From Cavia porcellus (lineage: Eukaryota > Chordata > Mammalia > Rodentia > Caviidae), in the NCBI RefSeq assembly GCF_034190915.1, contig NW_026947486.1:19556001-19620000 (forward strand): 64,000 bases of DNA, read 5' to 3'. Position 1 is the first letter of the stretch. Every line of letters begins with the position of its first letter. The position numbers and the translations under genes are program-made. The notes under the pieces were generated by a model. The model worked only from the letters and a program-made list of their open reading frames with translations, had not been told where the DNA came from and did no database searches. Below, piece after piece: positions 62,563 to 64,000 of this stretch.

Positions 62563-62712
62563 ATCTGTGTACCATTAGGACCTGCACACATGTAATTCTA
62601 ACTTAGCCTTGATGTACTGTCTCTAATTCTAGTCCTTATTTACAAATAAGTTTCTACATAGTTCATCACATCTATGGTAAAACAGAAAGAAACAGACAAA
62701 TAACATACTTAC

Positions 62713-62771
62713 CTGGACATTGGCCATGGTCTGCTTTTCTTGGGAAAAGGCAGAAATGTGTGAAACCTGAG
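62713..62771 (-). CDS. ZNF182: ZNF182 start-codon exon (MANVQ) with 5' UTR
   Basis: A 59-bp exon on the minus strand between acceptor ctgcttatttcag and donor gtaagt. The ATG (62725-62727, reading ACCATGG, a strong Kozak context) gives MANVQ, then splices in phase 0 to the KRAB-A exon about 33 kb away. A tiny start exon encoding a handful of residues is the usual KRAB-ZNF layout. The remaining 44 bp are 5' UTR. Summed CDS is 15+127+93+1625 = 1860 bp, or 619 residues plus stop, near the length I recall for human ZNF182. Confidence 0.85.
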
Positions 62772-62839
62772 CTGAAATAAGCAGAGAAGAGTAGAGGTTA
62801 TGAGAAGACCCCATGAGGCTAACTGCCCAGAATAATCTG

Positions 62840-63530
62840 CCTAGAAATCCCCTTACAAAAGCTGGTCATGAGGCCACTCTGTAGAAGTTTGGGCAACCAT
62901 GTGGTTTTAATAATCTATGTATTTTATACTTTTTGTTATGAGAACATTGAATACTAAGAGCTTTTTAACATATATATTAAATTGTACATTGACCCAGAAA
63001 TTGTATTTCTACATATTTTCCTTAAAAACATAAGTGGTCCTAATATATAATTTCTTTGTAGGTACCTTCATATCAGCATTGATTTTAACAATGCCAAACT
63101 TAAGCAATCCTTTATGACCCATAATAAGAGCAAAACTAAATGTCAGAGATGAAATGCTATATAGCTCTTAAAAATGTCATACGATATGAACCAAATTAAA
63201 CCTCTCCTTTAAAATATGCTATATGGAATTGCACACTTTGTACTTTATGGTACATATATTTCAATTAAAAGTTTAGAAAATGTTATAGAAAATCTTGTAG
63301 TAAACTTCTAACTGAAAACATGTTACAAAACTGCAGAAACCCATTTTAAAATTATAAGTTCAATGTTTAAAAAGGTATACTGTTATATGTCTAATAACAG
63401 ATACTTAAATGTATGGGGGAATCAGTTCCTTTTTTCTTCTATTTACCAATTAATCTATAATTCGAATTTGTTACTTATTTATTAAATGCCAAAAGAATTT
63501 AGAACTACCTGTTATCCAAATGAGGTTTTA
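62840..63530. other. AT-rich non-coding, possible old LINE remnant
   Basis: Between the ZNF182 start exon and its likely promoter. Contains tagctcttaaaaatgtcata-like old L1/L2-style sequence. No exon recognised. Confidence 0.35.
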
Positions 63531-63539
63531 CCTTCACCT

Positions 63540-63800
63540 CCTTCAGACCCTGAATTACCAGACCCCGCCCACCCCTCCGAGTCCCAAATACGGAGTGGCC
63601 CATGGCCAGGTAAGTCCTCTCAGGTACTCCTTCCTTCGCCTCACCTCACTGGGATCGGCTAGCCCGGGAGCCAGAAAGAGGCCTTCAGGTACAAACTCAC
63701 TTCAGCTGGAGCATTTATGCCAGGCCTGTACCTCGGGGCTTGGCAGAGGGAAAGGGGTAGAGAGACGGGCGCCTCTAAAGAGGGGCCTGAGAGATGCGCA
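63540..63800 (-). promoter_or_regulatory. Likely ZNF182 promoter / non-coding first exon region
   Basis: This is the only stretch near the right end with GC-rich, CpG-bearing sequence, including a GC box (ccccgccc, 63563-63570). It lies about 0.8-1 kb upstream of the start-codon exon of the minus-strand gene. On the minus strand a weak donor candidate (cagtgag/gtgagg, near 63640-63650) could end a non-coding exon 1. On the plus strand there is a perfect donor (cag/gtaagt, 63607-63615). The placement fits a promoter, but the transcription start cannot be fixed from sequence alone. Confidence 0.4.
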
Positions 63801-64000
63801 TGAAGCCTTAGCACAGGTCACAGTGCTGGAAAATGTGGGAAAGTCGAAATTTAATAAGCTCCACTTAATACACTTAATACTAACTAGCCTCATAACTTTG
63901 TCCATCACTGAGCCCACAGTCCCCCATTCACTGACCTCGGTCCCCCCATCACTCCTCAGTGACGCCTCATAAATCTCCCTTCATTTATCTCCCACAACTC

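Larger units (their letters stand above)
30127..62712 (-). other. ZNF182 first coding intron (repeat-filled; intron runs 29837-62712)
   Basis: The intron between the start exon and KRAB-A is about 32.9 kb, filled by L1 fragments, SINEs, two DNA transposons, a half-LINE, a 123-bp-monomer retroposon and an old LTR element, listed separately. I see no other conserved exon in it. Stretches I could not assign to any family include about 32000-32780, 34000-34790, 37560-38640, 45000-46120 and 48160-49190. Confidence 0.6.

Noticed and set aside
63520..63972. 150-codon plus-strand open frame at the right end
   Set aside because: GC-rich promoter-like sequence with a splice donor inside; the protein has no recognisable domain.

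Overview
This is mammalian, almost certainly rodent, genomic DNA. Intron-split KRAB zinc-finger coding sequence lies among B1-type SINEs, tRNA-Ala-derived ID-type SINEs, B1+ID dimers, L1 remnants and endogenous retroviruses. B1 copies with a duplicated internal segment, B1-ID dimers and active-looking ID copies together suggest a squirrel-related or castorimorph (beaver-like) rodent rather than mouse or rat. That species guess is an inference. Most of the window is repeat.

The one host gene I can support is on the minus strand: a KRAB-C2H2 zinc-finger gene that I recognise as ZNF182, which is X-linked in human, so the window is probably X-chromosomal. Its start exon (62713-62771), KRAB-A exon (29710-29836), KRAB-B exon (29372-29464) and terminal zinc-finger exon (CDS 22919-24543) all have consensus splice sites and join in frame to 619 codons plus stop. 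The first coding intron is about 33 kb and packed with repeats. A GC-box-bearing promoter or first-exon region is likely at about 63540-63800.

Left part (1-22 kb, downstream of the gene): an ERVL-like dUTPase relic (40-530), a 5'-truncated antisense half-LINE (3909-6169), a full-length half-LINE (about 12369-15570), and a young, internally deleted betaretrovirus-like provirus (17656-20987). The provirus has 303-bp LTRs, a 6-bp target duplication, a tRNA-Ile-type primer site and a polypurine tract. No host gene is visible there.

Right part (24-64 kb, mostly introns): old L1 fragments, a second full-length half-LINE (38666-41785), an MER2-type and a Tigger-type DNA transposon each interrupted by a B1, an unusual 0.93-kb retroposon headed by four 123-bp monomers (42770-43700), an old LTR provirus (47684-53890) with a 935-bp LTR nested inside it, and a probable solo LTR inside an L1 (about 58332-58806).

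The main Part 2 candidates are the half-LINE family (5' UTR + ORF1 + repetitive 1.35-kb 3' region, no ORF2, target duplications) and the SVA-like 123-bp-monomer retroposon. Both are L1-machinery-dependent designs that may be lineage-specific.
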